Of a stretch of DNA of 64,000 nt, positions 1-14,901 are shown in pieces. Below the pieces are notes generated by a model. That model had not been told where the DNA came from and did not search any database. It saw nothing but the letters and a program-made list of their open reading frames with translations. This DNA is from Alphaproteobacteria bacterium (GTDB lineage: Bacteria; Pseudomonadota; Alphaproteobacteria; ATCC43930; CGMCC-115725), in contig JAFAYW010000107.1 in assembly GCA_019240125.1 (NCBI GenBank), positions 79,299 to 143,298 on the forward strand, read 5' to 3'. The position numbers and the translations under genes were made by a program. Each line of letters begins with the position of its first letter. Position 1 is the stretch's first letter.

Positions 1-640
1 CGATCCCATTGCTGGGTGCCGATGCCGCCCGTTCGATCAGGCGCCCGGCCAGCACGGTCCCGCCGGTAACCGACACCGGGAACAGCAGGTTGATCGGCCG
101 GCATGCGATAAAGCTGCGCATGAAGCGCAGATGGTCGGGCAGCAGGCTGTCGTCGAAATTACCGACGCCCAGTAGCACGTTGAGCCGGGCGCTTTCGTGC
201 ATCACGGCGAGCAGCACAAACGTCCACAACCCGACACGGTTCGTCGCGCCCCAGGTTGCGGCGACCACCGCCGCGCCGAGCACGACGATAGCCAATTCAT
301 GATAGAAATTGGCCGCCAGCGCCCGGCGAAACCGCTCCCAGCCGCCTCGCCCGGGCGGGCATGGCCGGTTGTGAATGCCGGTCACCCAGCCGCTGTAAAA
401 GCTGAGCTCGACCCAGGCCCAGACGAACAGCGCGCAGGCAAATCCGCAATAGGCACCGACCAGCGAGTTATCGCCGGCGCTGACCACCAGCCCCCAGATC
501 GCCGCGATCGCCAGCCCCGACGCCCCGAGCAGGCTCCAGCCGAACGTCCAGCGCGGCAAATGGTCGAGATAGACGATAACGCCTGTGCTGAGCCACCACA
601 GGAAGGCCGCGAAGATCGCCGGTAACACATACGTGGACAT
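1..640 (-). CDS. puhE: PuhE, photosynthetic complex assembly membrane protein (partial)
   Basis: Polytopic inner-membrane protein of the PuhE/DUF3623 family, whose loss lowers reaction-centre assembly and alters bacteriochlorophyll output in Rhodobacter. The frame is read from an ATG at 640 and stays open through the left edge, so the 3' end is missing. The translation starts MSTYVLPAIFAAFLWWL and shows several hydrophobic spans separated by short loops, including the segments around HNRPCPPGR and RLNVLLGVGNF. A clear GGAGG ribosome binding site lies just before the ATG, and the gene starts 13 bases after the acsF stop, so it is the last visible gene of the bchF-puhE operon. Identity rests on position plus family resemblance and is fairly secure. 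Confidence 0.85.
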   Translation of the reverse strand, partial: MSTYVLPAIFAAFLWWLSTGVIVYLDHLPRWTFGWSLLGASGLAIAAIWGLVVSAGDNSLVGAYCGFACALFVWAWVELSFYSGWVTGIHNRPCPPGRGGWERFRRALAANFYHELAIVVLGAAVVAATWGATNRVGLWTFVLLAVMHESARLNVLLGVGNFDDSLLPDHLRFMRSFIACRPINLLFPVSVTGGTVLAGRLIERAASAPSNGI

Positions 641-653
641 CGGATGGCCTCCG

Positions 654-1742
654 CTACCAGACAGGTGCGAGGCGTGCGATCGGCGGCAGCGTGTTGCGTT
701 TGCCAGGCAGGAAAAAGAGCCGGATAAAGGTCGCGACGATCAAGCCGGCACAGGCCGCCTGCCGCACCCGGCCCCACCATCCCCCACGCCTGCCCGCCGC
801 ATCGGAGGCGTCCCCCAGCCGGCGCAATCGTTCGAGCCCGGCGCGAAACCGCGGATTGTCGAGATCGAGCGTCAGCGGAAATACCTGGCGCGAGATTTCG
901 GTGGTGATGGCGAACACGGTGTAGTCGAACGCGGTCGGGTCGATGCCGAATGCCTCATAGAGCGCCGGCCGCGTGTGGTCGCGCACATACATCGTCGCGA
1001 ACACCGCGAGCAGGAAAAACCGGATCCATAATTTGTTGGCACCGCGCAGCAGTCGCGGGTCGGAGCGCATCAGTAAGGCAAAGGCCTCGCCGTGGCGGAA
1101 CTCGTCGTTGCACCATCGGTCGAACCACTGAAAGATCGGGTGGAAGCAGCGTTCCGGGTGTCGCTGCAACTCACGATAGATCGTGATGTAACGGGCATAT
1201 CCGATCTTCTCGGACAGGTAGGTCGCGTAGAAGATGAATTTCGGGCGGAAGTAGGTGTATTTCTTGGCGCGCCTCAGAAAGCGGAGATCGACCGCGATAC
1301 CGAAATCCTTTAGCGACTGATTGATGAAACCGGCGTGCCGGGCTTCATCGCGGGCCATATAGCCGAACAGCGCTCGCATCTCCGGATTGGTCGCCCGCTT
1401 CTTGATCTCGGCGTACAGCACGCAGCCGGAAAACTCGGCGGTAATCGAGCTGATCAGGAAGTCGAGAAATTCCTCGCGCAATGCCGGCGGTATCAGCTCG
1501 ATCGCGTCGCGGAAATCGCCGGCGCGGGCGAAATGCTCGGCATTGGCGTCGCGGCGGAATTCCTCCATCAGCACGTCCCACTCGCCGCGCACCGGCGCGA
1601 CATCGAGCCGGTCCATCGCGGCAAAGTCGGTGGTGTAGAAGCGTGGGTTGAGCGCGGTATCCTGGCGGGCCCGATCGGTCGCTTCATTGGGTGTGCCGCT
1701 GAAGGCGGCATCGAACAGGGGCGGGTCGGCCGCTACTGTCAT
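654..1742 (-). CDS. acsF: Aerobic Mg-protoporphyrin IX monomethyl ester oxidative cyclase
   Basis: Diiron oxygenase that closes the isocyclic E ring of Mg-protoporphyrin monomethyl ester using O2, giving divinyl-protochlorophyllide. The 362-residue protein has the two carboxylate/histidine diiron motifs typical of AcsF, DEARHAG (about residue 155) and DEFRHGEAF (about residue 235), and the [13 protein letters not shown] segment between helices. The ATG at 1742 overlaps the puhC stop as TGATG. A GTG one codon upstream is possible. The position between puhC and puhE is the usual one in alphaproteobacteria. The anaerobic alternative BchE is not in this window, so ring closure here depends on oxygen unless bchE lies elsewhere. 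Confidence 0.95.
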   Translation of the reverse strand: MTVAADPPLFDAAFSGTPNEATDRARQDTALNPRFYTTDFAAMDRLDVAPVRGEWDVLMEEFRRDANAEHFARAGDFRDAIELIPPALREEFLDFLISSITAEFSGCVLYAEIKKRATNPEMRALFGYMARDEARHAGFINQSLKDFGIAVDLRFLRRAKKYTYFRPKFIFYATYLSEKIGYARYITIYRELQRHPERCFHPIFQWFDRWCNDEFRHGEAFALLMRSDPRLLRGANKLWIRFFLLAVFATMYVRDHTRPALYEAFGIDPTAFDYTVFAITTEISRQVFPLTLDLDNPRFRAGLERLRRLGDASDAAGRRGGWWGRVRQAACAGLIVATFIRLFFLPGKRNTLPPIARLAPVW

Positions 1743-2197
1743 CACGAGGCTCCCTTCGCGGTGAGAAACTCGGCAAACACGCTCGCGTTGGTGTGCCCGA
1801 ACGCCTCAAGGTCGATCTGCTCGCCGGTGGCAAGATCGCGCAGTGTCAGACGGCCATCGGCCAGCCGGCTCAGGCGGAAAGCGATGTCTGATCCCAGCCC
1901 GTCCCGTTTGCGATCGCGTGCCAGACCGCGCAGAGCCCCGCGCACAAAGCCGCCATTGCCGGGTTGCACCGTGGCGATCTGCTGCTGGGTGGCTGCGTCG
2001 CGGATCGCGATTGCGCCGTTCACGGCATCGTCGAACCGCAAGTCGCGCGATGCGACCGCGGGGGCGTCCGGCAACGGGGAGGTGGTCACGCCGGCCAGGC
2101 GCGAGGCACCAATCGAGCCCAGCGTCAACGCGATCAGTGCCGCCGCACCAAGCAACGCGCCGCGCGGCACACCGTTATTGAAGTGGCTGTCGCTCAT
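1742..2197 (-). CDS. puhC: PuhC, photosynthetic complex assembly protein
   Basis: Small membrane-anchored protein needed for normal levels of the LH1-RC core complex. The product is about 151 residues with one N-terminal membrane span (roughly residues 14-33, rich in Ala/Leu/Ile) and a soluble domain that is probably periplasmic, containing [17 protein letters not shown] near the C-terminus, a pattern I associate with PuhC. I chose the ATG at 2197 (MSDSHFNN). A GTG at 2206 would add three residues. The gene starts 13 bases after the puhB stop and its stop overlaps the acsF start, so the genes are translationally coupled. Confidence 0.88.
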   Translation of the reverse strand: MSDSHFNNGVPRGALLGAAALIALTLGSIGASRLAGVTTSPLPDAPAVASRDLRFDDAVNGAIAIRDAATQQQIATVQPGNGGFVRGALRGLARDRKRDGLGSDIAFRLSRLADGRLTLRDLATGEQIDLEAFGHTNASVFAEFLTAKGAS

Positions 2198-2210
2198 TCC
2201 GGCCACCAGC

Positions 2211-2879
2211 CTAGGCCGCCGCGGCCGTGAGCGGCGCCGGCGTCGGCATCGGTGTCAGGCGGCGGTCGGCCGCCGCTGTCACCGCGGCGCTGTCGGGCGG
2301 CAGTGTCGCGGCAGCGAGCGCGGCCGCCAGGATGCCTGCGACATCCTCGTCTTGCGGGATGGCCCGCAGCATCGGCTCGGGCCGGCTCAACCGCCACGGG
2401 CGGAGATGCGGCCACAGCAGCAGAAGCGACACCCGCTGGCCGGGGGCCAGCAGAAGGGGAATGTCCGTGGTGGCGTCGCCGCGCTGCCTTACCGCAGCCC
2501 GCAGGATGATGGTGAAGGGAATGTTCACCGTCATGGGCACCGCGATGCCAGAGCGGATCACAACCCGACGATTGGTGACTGTATACAGCGTCACCCGGCT
2601 CACAAGCAGCCCATAAATCCCCAGCAACATCGCGGCGACCAGGCCCATCGCGACGAGCCATGCCGCGGTGCCGAGCGCGTCCGTCAGCGCCGATCCGGCG
2701 ATCACGGCCGACACCAGCGGCCATGCCGCCAGTACCGCGAAATAGCCGGCGATCTTGATGACATGACAGGCATGGCGCATGAGCGGCCATGGTCGCGGCG
2801 CGCCCTGCCACAATATCCTCTCGCCGGCCGGCAGCGGTGCCGGTAATCCGTGTGGCACGAATGTGGTTTCGCTGGTCAT
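2211..2879 (-). CDS. puhB: PuhB, photosynthetic complex assembly protein
   Basis: Membrane protein that helps assemble the reaction centre and LH1 ring. The 222-residue protein has two or more hydrophobic spans (about residues 43-62 and 71-96), followed by a bacterial PH-like segment reading YTVTNRRVVIRSGIAV that is characteristic of PuhB/bPH2 proteins, then an Ala/Pro-rich tail. The ATG at 2879 (MTSETTF) lies 10 bases after the puhA stop. Longer readings of this frame run back through puhA and are not credible. Neighbours puhA and puhC support the call. Confidence 0.9.
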   Translation of the reverse strand: MTSETTFVPHGLPAPLPAGERILWQGAPRPWPLMRHACHVIKIAGYFAVLAAWPLVSAVIAGSALTDALGTAAWLVAMGLVAAMLLGIYGLLVSRVTLYTVTNRRVVIRSGIAVPMTVNIPFTIILRAAVRQRGDATTDIPLLLAPGQRVSLLLLWPHLRPWRLSRPEPMLRAIPQDEDVAGILAAALAAATLPPDSAAVTAAADRRLTPMPTPAPLTAAAA

Positions 2880-2889
2880 CGCGACGCCC

Positions 2890-3669
2890 TCACAGCACCG
2901 GGTACAGGCGGCCGGGTTCGGCGTAAAGCTTGCCGCCGGCGTAGTACGCGGTGATCTTGTCTTCTTCACGCAGCGTGATCTGGTCAGGCGACTGCAACGC
3001 GGGGACGGCGGCGAATTGCCTGGCCAGGATCGATGGGACATGGATTTGGCCCCGGCTGCCGTTGATCTCGGCAAAGGCGGTTGGCAGCAGGACCCGTTTC
3101 GATCCTGCCGAATCGGCGAGATCGAGGTCGATCTCCAGGTAGCGCAGCTGCGGCTCGGTGCGGTCCACCCAGACATCGACCACGTATCCCGCGCGCTGCC
3201 GGTCGGCGCCATATACGGGCATGCCGCGCGGATCGGGATCACGCGGATCAAGCACAAATTCGCGACCGATACGCAGCGGGACCATCCGCAACTCGCGCTC
3301 GTATGTCAGGTCGGGGACATCGGCGCGCATCGCGTATGCGGCGGGACCGACACCATCGACCATCGGATTGCCCGTCGGCTCGAACGGTGCCCCCGGCCAT
3401 CCCTCGAGCGGGGCGGACGCCACGGCGATCGGGGTCTCGATACGCGGCGCGGACTGAACCCGCCCATCGGGCAGCCGAAAGAATTTCGGCCGCGGTGTCC
3501 GCGGCAGGCCCTCGACCCGGACAAAGGTCGAGCGCTCCGACTCCAGCGGATAGCCCTCGCGCTTGTCCTCACGGCGCAGATAAAAGATCAGGCCGGCGAA
3601 AAACAGCCAGAACGCGTACAGCACGACCTGGGCAACGTCGATATACCCGGTGATTGCGCCCTTGGGCAT
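2890..3669 (-). CDS. puhA: Photosynthetic reaction centre H subunit
   Basis: Caps the cytoplasmic face of the type II reaction centre and guides proton delivery to the secondary quinone QB. The 259-residue protein has the expected plan: a short periplasmic N-terminus (MPKGAITGYIDVAQ), one membrane helix at about residues 12-32, then a PRC-barrel cytoplasmic domain with the conserved REDKREGYPLESERS region just after the helix. Length matches the family (about 250-260). It sits between lhaA and puhB, the standard order. Confidence 0.97.
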   Translation of the reverse strand: MPKGAITGYIDVAQVVLYAFWLFFAGLIFYLRREDKREGYPLESERSTFVRVEGLPRTPRPKFFRLPDGRVQSAPRIETPIAVASAPLEGWPGAPFEPTGNPMVDGVGPAAYAMRADVPDLTYERELRMVPLRIGREFVLDPRDPDPRGMPVYGADRQRAGYVVDVWVDRTEPQLRYLEIDLDLADSAGSKRVLLPTAFAEINGSRGQIHVPSILARQFAAVPALQSPDQITLREEDKITAYYAGGKLYAEPGRLYPVL

Positions 3670-3678
3670 GGCACCCTC

Positions 3679-5094
3679 CTACGTGACGACGCCGAGCGGC
3701 GGGTTGGAACGCGCCGCGCCGCGGACCAGCGGACCAACCGCGACGAGCGTCGCAAACAGCAGCACGATCTCGATCTGATACACCGCGATATAGCCTGCGG
3801 CCGGACCGGTCATGGCCGCGCCGAACAGGCCGCTCTCGGTAAGGCTCGCCACGGCGTCCCGGATCAGGCCGCCGCACGCAATCGCCGCACCGGCGGCCGA
3901 TGCCTGCGCCGCGCCCCAGGCGCCGAGCGCCAGGCCGCTATGGCCGCCGCGGTTCAGCGCCATCGCGGCGGTCAGCGTCCCGGCCTCGAACAGCCCGGCA
4001 CCCAGCCCGATCAGCGCGACCCCGGTGGCAAAGAGCCAGCGCGAATCCAACGGCGAGGCAAAGATCACCGCGGAAAACGCCGCCAGCCCGATCACCGCGC
4101 CGAGCCCCGCCAAGCGGTAGGGGTCGCTGTCGCGCCGCAACCGGATGCCGGCCAGGATAAAGCCCGCGATGCCGCCGCAGGCCAGCAGCGCGGTCAGGAG
4201 CGTCGTCGCCGCTACCGGGAGGTGCAGCACCTGCCCGCCATATGGTTCGAGCAATACATCCTGCATGCTGAACCCGATCGTGCCGAGCGCCACCGCCACC
4301 AGCCGCCGCGTTGCGCGGCCCGCATCGTCGAGCGAGCGCCACGATGCGGTAAAGCTCGGGCGCGGCGCGGTGCCGGCGGTGCGCGACGGGTCGCGCGCCT
4401 CCTGCTTCCACAACGCGATGCCATTGAGCACCATCGTCGCGAGGGCCGAGCCCTGGACCACCTGGATCAGGCGGATTTCGCTGAAATTGGCCAGTAAGGC
4501 GCCGAAGATCCCCGCGCTCGCGACCATGCCGGCGAGCAGCATGAAGCCCATCAGCGCCACGACGCGCGGCCGCATGTCAGGCGCAGCGAGGTCGGTCGCC
4601 AACGCCAGGCCAACCGTCTGCGTCGTGTGCAATCCGGCGCCCACCAGCAGGAAGGCGATGGCCGCGCCGAACTGGCCGATAAAGGCCGGCCCCTGCGAGT
4701 CGCCCGACAGCAGGATCAGGGCGAATGGCATGATCGCGAGGCCGCCGAACTGCAGCAGCGTCCCCATCCAGATGAACGGCACCCGCCGCCAGCCGAGCAC
4801 CGACCGGTGCGTGTCGGAGCGGAACCCGACCATCGCGCGCAGCGGCGCGAAAATTAGCGGCATGGAGATCATCACCGCGACGAGCCAGGCCGGCACGCCG
4901 AGTTCGACGATCATCACCCGGTTCAGCGTGCCGATCAGCAACACCACCGCCATGCCGACCGTCACCTGAAACAGCGACAGGCGCAGCAGGCGACCCAGCG
5001 GCAAGTCTTCCGTCGCGACGTCGGCGAACGGCATAAAGCGCGGGCCGATCGCCTGCCAGCCGCGCGTTACGGCCTGGTTCAGCCGCCGCTTCAT
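3679..5094 (-). CDS. lhaA: LhaA, LH1 assembly factor of the BCH2/PucC major facilitator family
   Basis: Twelve-helix membrane protein required for LH1 assembly, thought to hand bacteriochlorophyll to the antenna polypeptides. The 471-residue protein opens with MKRRLNQAVTRGWQ and carries the family-typical TLNRVMIVELGVPAWLVA and FRSDTHRSVLGWRRVPFIW segments between the first membrane spans. The start ATG overlaps the bchM stop by four bases, and the stop lies 9 bases before puhA. A second paralogue is encoded at 17221-18600. The position next to puhA favours LhaA over PucC. Confidence 0.93.
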   Translation of the reverse strand: MKRRLNQAVTRGWQAIGPRFMPFADVATEDLPLGRLLRLSLFQVTVGMAVVLLIGTLNRVMIVELGVPAWLVAVMISMPLIFAPLRAMVGFRSDTHRSVLGWRRVPFIWMGTLLQFGGLAIMPFALILLSGDSQGPAFIGQFGAAIAFLLVGAGLHTTQTVGLALATDLAAPDMRPRVVALMGFMLLAGMVASAGIFGALLANFSEIRLIQVVQGSALATMVLNGIALWKQEARDPSRTAGTAPRPSFTASWRSLDDAGRATRRLVAVALGTIGFSMQDVLLEPYGGQVLHLPVAATTLLTALLACGGIAGFILAGIRLRRDSDPYRLAGLGAVIGLAAFSAVIFASPLDSRWLFATGVALIGLGAGLFEAGTLTAAMALNRGGHSGLALGAWGAAQASAAGAAIACGGLIRDAVASLTESGLFGAAMTGPAAGYIAVYQIEIVLLFATLVAVGPLVRGAARSNPPLGVVT

Positions 5095-5791
5095 GAGCGC
5101 ACCAGCTCCCGCGCCTGGGAAATATAAAAGCCGCTGGCGACACGTTCGCTGCGACCCGGTCGCCAGTCTCGTAAACCCGGCTCCGCAGCGGTCAGCCGGG
5201 TCATCGTCGCTTCCTGGATCGGCTCGATCGCGGGGGCGCGGTTGCGCGCCGGGAACAACCGGCCGACCGCGTGCGCCGCCGCCAGCGCGTGGGTGCGTGG
5301 CGCAAAGCTGAAGACGATCGACGCCTCGGTGCGGACCGCCAGTTGCGCCAAGGCCGCGACCATGTCGGCCGACTGGTAGTGGATCAGTGAATCCATGGCG
5401 ACGACATGGTCGAAACGGCCGAGTTCGGGGTTCAGCATGTCGGCGGCACGGAACTCCACCTGTCCCTCACCGAGATCGCGCGGGGCGCGTTCGGCGGCCA
5501 GTTCGATCAGGGTCGGCGACAAGTCGATGGCGGTGACCGAGGCGCCGCGCCGCGCCAATTCGACCGCCAACACGCCGGTGCCGCATCCGGCATCGAGCAC
5601 CCGTCGACCCCGCAGATCGGCCGGCAGCCATTCGAGGAAATTCGCGCGCATGCGATCACGCCCGGCACGCACCGTGGCGCGAATGCGCCCGACCGGCGCA
5701 TCAGAGGTCAGCCGCGCCCACGCCTCGACTGCGGTGCGGTCGAAATAGGTGGCGATCTGGCTGCGCCGTTCGCGATAGCTCGGCGATTCCA

Positions 5792-5792
<1 letters not shown>
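5091..5792 (-). CDS. bchM: Mg-protoporphyrin IX O-methyltransferase
   Basis: Transfers a methyl group from S-adenosylmethionine to the 13-propionate of Mg-protoporphyrin IX, making the substrate of AcsF. The 233-residue protein has the class I SAM-binding motif RVLDAGCGTGVLAVEL at about residues 65-80, the following acidic loop (TAIDLSPTLIELA), and the BchM-like N-terminus RSQIATYFDRTAVEAW. The start shares a base with the bchL stop and the end overlaps lhaA, so the gene is translationally coupled on both sides. Confidence 0.96.
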
Positions 5793-10285
<4,493 letters not shown>

Positions 10286-10311
<26 letters not shown>

Positions 10312-11824
10312 CGTACAGCGTCTCTACGGTGATCAGGGCCAGGCCGCGGTCTTCGGCAAACCGTTCGGTGTTGCGCCGGGCCTTGCCGCGGACAAAAAAC
10401 GGCACCCGCCGCAATTCGCGCTCGGCGTCGGGGGCCCAGCCAATCGCGGTTCCCGAGGCCGCGACCAGGGCCTCCGGCCGGGTTGTGGCGCCAATCGCTT
10501 CGGCCGCGAGGTGCGAGGGTGCGGCGCCGTCGTGGAATTCGAAATCGTCGCGGAACATCGCCAGTAGATGTTCCTCGAGCCCCATCATCAGGGGATGCAC
10601 CCAGGTATCGAACAGGACGTTGGCGCCCTCGAACCCCATTTGCGGCGAGTAGCGCGCCGGAAAATCCTGCACATGCATCGGCGCCGAGATCACCGCGCAG
10701 GGGATACCCAGGCGCTTCGCGATATGCCGCTCCATCTGGGTGCCGAGCACGAGTTCCGGCTGCAACTCGGTGACCTGCGCCTCGACTTCGAGGTAGTCAT
10801 CGGTGATCAGCGCGGCGACGCCGTACGTCTCGGCGGCGGCGCGGATCTCGCGGGCAAACTCACGACTGTAGGTGCCGAGCCCGACGACCGTGTAACCAAG
10901 CTCGGCCGCCGCGACCCGCGCCGCCGCGATGGCGTGCGTCGCATCGCCAAAAATGAAGACCCGCTTGCCGGTCAGGTAGTTCGAGTCGACGGAGCGGGCG
11001 TACCACGGAGCGCGCGAATTCTCGTCGAACCGCGCGGCCGCCACATCGATGCCGGCGATCTCGCCGACCTCGTGGATAAAATCGCGGGTGGCGCCAACCC
11101 CGATTGGCACGGTTTTCGTCGCCGGCTGGCGGAAGTTGCGTTCGAGCCAACGCGCCGCCAGCGAGGCGATTTCCGGGTAAAGCACGACGTTGAAATCGGC
11201 GGCGCCGAGCCGGGCCAGATCAGCCGGCGTGGCGCCAAGCGGGGCGACGACGTTGATGTCGACCCCCAGCCGGTCAAGCAGCCGGGAAATCTCCTCGACA
11301 TCGTCGCGGTGCCGGAAGCCGAGCGCGGTGGCGCCGAGCAGGTTGCAGCAGGGTCGCCTCGCTTCCTGGGGCAGCCGCTCCACCGGCACCGCGAGCCGGC
11401 GGACCAGCTGGTAGAAGGTCTCGGCCGCGCCCCAGTTTTCCTTGCGCTGATAGGCCGGCAATTCGAGCGGCACGACCGGGATCGGCAGGTCGAGTGCTGC
11501 GGTGAGGCCGCCGGGATCGTCTTGGATCAGTTCAGCGGTGCAGGAGGCGCCGACCAGCAATGCCTGCGGCTGGAAGCGCTGGTAGGCATCGCGCGCCGCT
11601 GTCTTGAACAGTTCGGCGGTATCGCCGCCGAGATCACGCGCCTGAAAGGTTGTGTAGGTGACCGGCGGCCGCTCGCCGCGCCGCTCGATCATCGTGAAGA
11701 GCAGGTCGGCGTACGTGTCGCCCTGAGGCGCGTGCAGAACATAGTGCACGCCCTGCATGGCGGTGGCGATGCGCATCGCTCCGACATGCGGCGGTCCCTC
11801 GTATGTCCAGAGGGTCAATTGCAT
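10286..11824 (-). CDS. bchB: Light-independent protochlorophyllide reductase subunit B
   Basis: With BchN forms the catalytic NB component of the dark-operative protochlorophyllide reductase and supplies the aspartate ligand of the NB cluster as well as substrate contacts. The 512-residue protein begins [20 protein letters not shown], the conserved BchB N-terminus, and contains [16 protein letters not shown] and the C-terminal light-independent domain with [15 protein letters not shown]. It starts four bases after bchN and overlaps bchH. Confidence 0.97.
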
Positions 11825-11828
11825 CGCC

Positions 11829-13618
<1,790 letters not shown>

Positions 13619-13690
13619 GCCTGCGGCTGGTCGCCCCGCAACGGTCGACCAGGGGCAATCATCGACCTTACTGATCAGCTTATCGAGGAT

Positions 13691-13708
13691 TGTAAGGTTA
13701 TCTTGACA
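13691..13708. promoter_or_regulatory. PpsR/CrtJ binding site upstream of bchF
   Basis: Exact TGT-N12-ACA match (TGT at 13691, ACA at 13706). It lies 73 bases upstream of the earliest plausible bchF start and within the divergent bchF/aerR control region. PpsR-family repressors bind pairs of such boxes. The second set is the composite at 13893-13926, about 200 bases away. Confidence 0.75.
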
Positions 13709-13892
13709 AAGCGGCGCGTGCGGTTTCCCAATAACGCCGTCTGAACGCCCCGGTTGCCGCACAAGTGTGTCGGTTGTGGCTGCACGCAGATCGGAGCGCC
13801 GATGGTCTGGCTTTGAAGGAATTGCAGGAGATGCCACGGCGGAACCCCACTAGCGCATCGACCAGGGGAGCCTAACAACCGGCCAAAAGCCG

Positions 13893-13926
13893 TGTCAACA
13901 ATTATAGACGTAAATTCTAATTGACA
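13893..13926. promoter_or_regulatory. Composite double PpsR-like site upstream of aerR
   Basis: Two imperfect TGT-N12-ACA boxes are fused head to tail and share the central ACGT: TGT at 13893, 12 bases, ACGT at 13908-13911, 12 bases, ACA at 13924. Each half has one mismatch (ACG for ACA, CGT for TGT). It lies 38 bases before the aerR start and probably lets PpsR control aerR-ppsR1 expression, and perhaps bchF in the other direction. The rest of the gap from 13619 to 13964 holds no convincing gene. Confidence 0.5.
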
Positions 13927-13964
13927 CCGCAGGTCGGAAAAGCAAACTGGAAAGGGGACAAGCA

Positions 13965-14843
13965 ATGGGACAGAGCGCGATGGAACCAAGCGCCGAGACC
14001 GCGATGTCAGCGCTGACGCTACCGGGCCTTAACGCATCTTCGCACCTGCGCGCGCCCACGGAGGGCCTATCCGCCGCGGCGCTGGCGCGTCTCGCGCACA
14101 TCATCGACCAGCGGGTCATCCCGCGGCTGTTGATCAATCATGCCTCGCAGGCTGTCGCAGCAGCGGCAACGCGCCAGATATCGGCGCAGGACATCATCGA
14201 CTTCACGACGATGTTGTTGGCTCACGACCTGGCATCCGTGCTCGCACGCGTCGCCGAACTGCGGGATCACGGCCGCTCGGTCGACGCGATCTATCTGGAT
14301 CTCCTGGGCCCCAGTGCCGACTATCTCGGCGAATTGTGGAGCGACGATAACGTTAATTTCGTTGATGTGACGGTTGCCATAGGCGTCCTGCAGCAGGTCG
14401 TGAGGGAGTTGCGGCCGGCGTTTCGCGGCACCCACGAACAGCCTCCGAATGGCGGCCGCGCGCTTCTCGGTTCCGCCGCGCACGAGCAGCATACGTTCGG
14501 TCTGTTCGTCATCGCGGAGTTCTTTCATCGTGCCGGTTGGGCGGTGTGGTACGAGCCTGCCGCCGATGCCGGATCAATCGCGCGGATCGCGAGCCGGGAG
14601 TCGTTTACGCTTGTCGGTCTGTCCGCCAGCTCCGATCGGATGATCGACGCCCTGACCGAAGAAATCCGGACGGTGCGGCGTGTGTCGCGGAACCCCAACG
14701 TCAAAGTCATGGTCGGCGGCCGGGTGTTCAGCGAGCATCCGGAACTGGTCGCGGCGGTTGGCGCCGATACCACGGCGCCGGACGCGCGGGCCGCCGAACT
14801 GCAGGCTCGCACGCTGATCACCTTGGCCGCCGCGGGCATGTAA
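13965..14843 (+). CDS. aerR: AerR/PpaA-type cobalamin-binding antirepressor
   Basis: B12-binding regulator that antagonises or modulates PpsR/CrtJ. The 292-residue protein has an N-terminal helical cap region with LDLLGPSADYLGELWSDD and a C-terminal Rossmann-like cobalamin domain. The segment HEQHTFGLFVIAEFFHRAGW carries His176 (HTFG), at the place where AerR proteins provide a cobalamin-ligating histidine. VGLSASSD and VMVGGRVFSEHPE follow as in B12-binding folds. A good ribosome binding site (AAAGGGGAC) precedes the ATG. The gene lies directly upstream of ppsR1, the classic aerR-crtJ order. Confidence 0.9.
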   Translation: MGQSAMEPSAETAMSALTLPGLNASSHLRAPTEGLSAAALARLAHIIDQRVIPRLLINHASQAVAAAATRQISAQDIIDFTTMLLAHDLASVLARVAELRDHGRSVDAIYLDLLGPSADYLGELWSDDNVNFVDVTVAIGVLQQVVRELRPAFRGTHEQPPNGGRALLGSAAHEQHTFGLFVIAEFFHRAGWAVWYEPAADAGSIARIASRESFTLVGLSASSDRMIDALTEEIRTVRRVSRNPNVKVMVGGRVFSEHPELVAAVGADTTAPDARAAELQARTLITLAAAGM

Positions 14844-14901
14844 TGGACGGCCACGGCACAGCCGCGCCGCACGTCGGCGGGTATCGAGGGGCCTCTCCCT
14901 C

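Noticed and set aside
1335..2846. Long plus-strand frame opposite acsF, puhC and puhB
   Set aside because: It is a GC-rich shadow of three well-recognised minus-strand genes, and its translation is Arg/Pro-rich with no motif.
2779..4497. 572-codon plus-strand frame opposite puhA and lhaA
   Set aside because: Antisense of two certain membrane protein genes; translation is low-complexity Arg/Gln-rich.
13619..13837. N-terminal extension of bchF to an ATG at 13837
   Set aside because: It would add about 70 non-conserved residues and place a perfect PpsR box inside the coding region.
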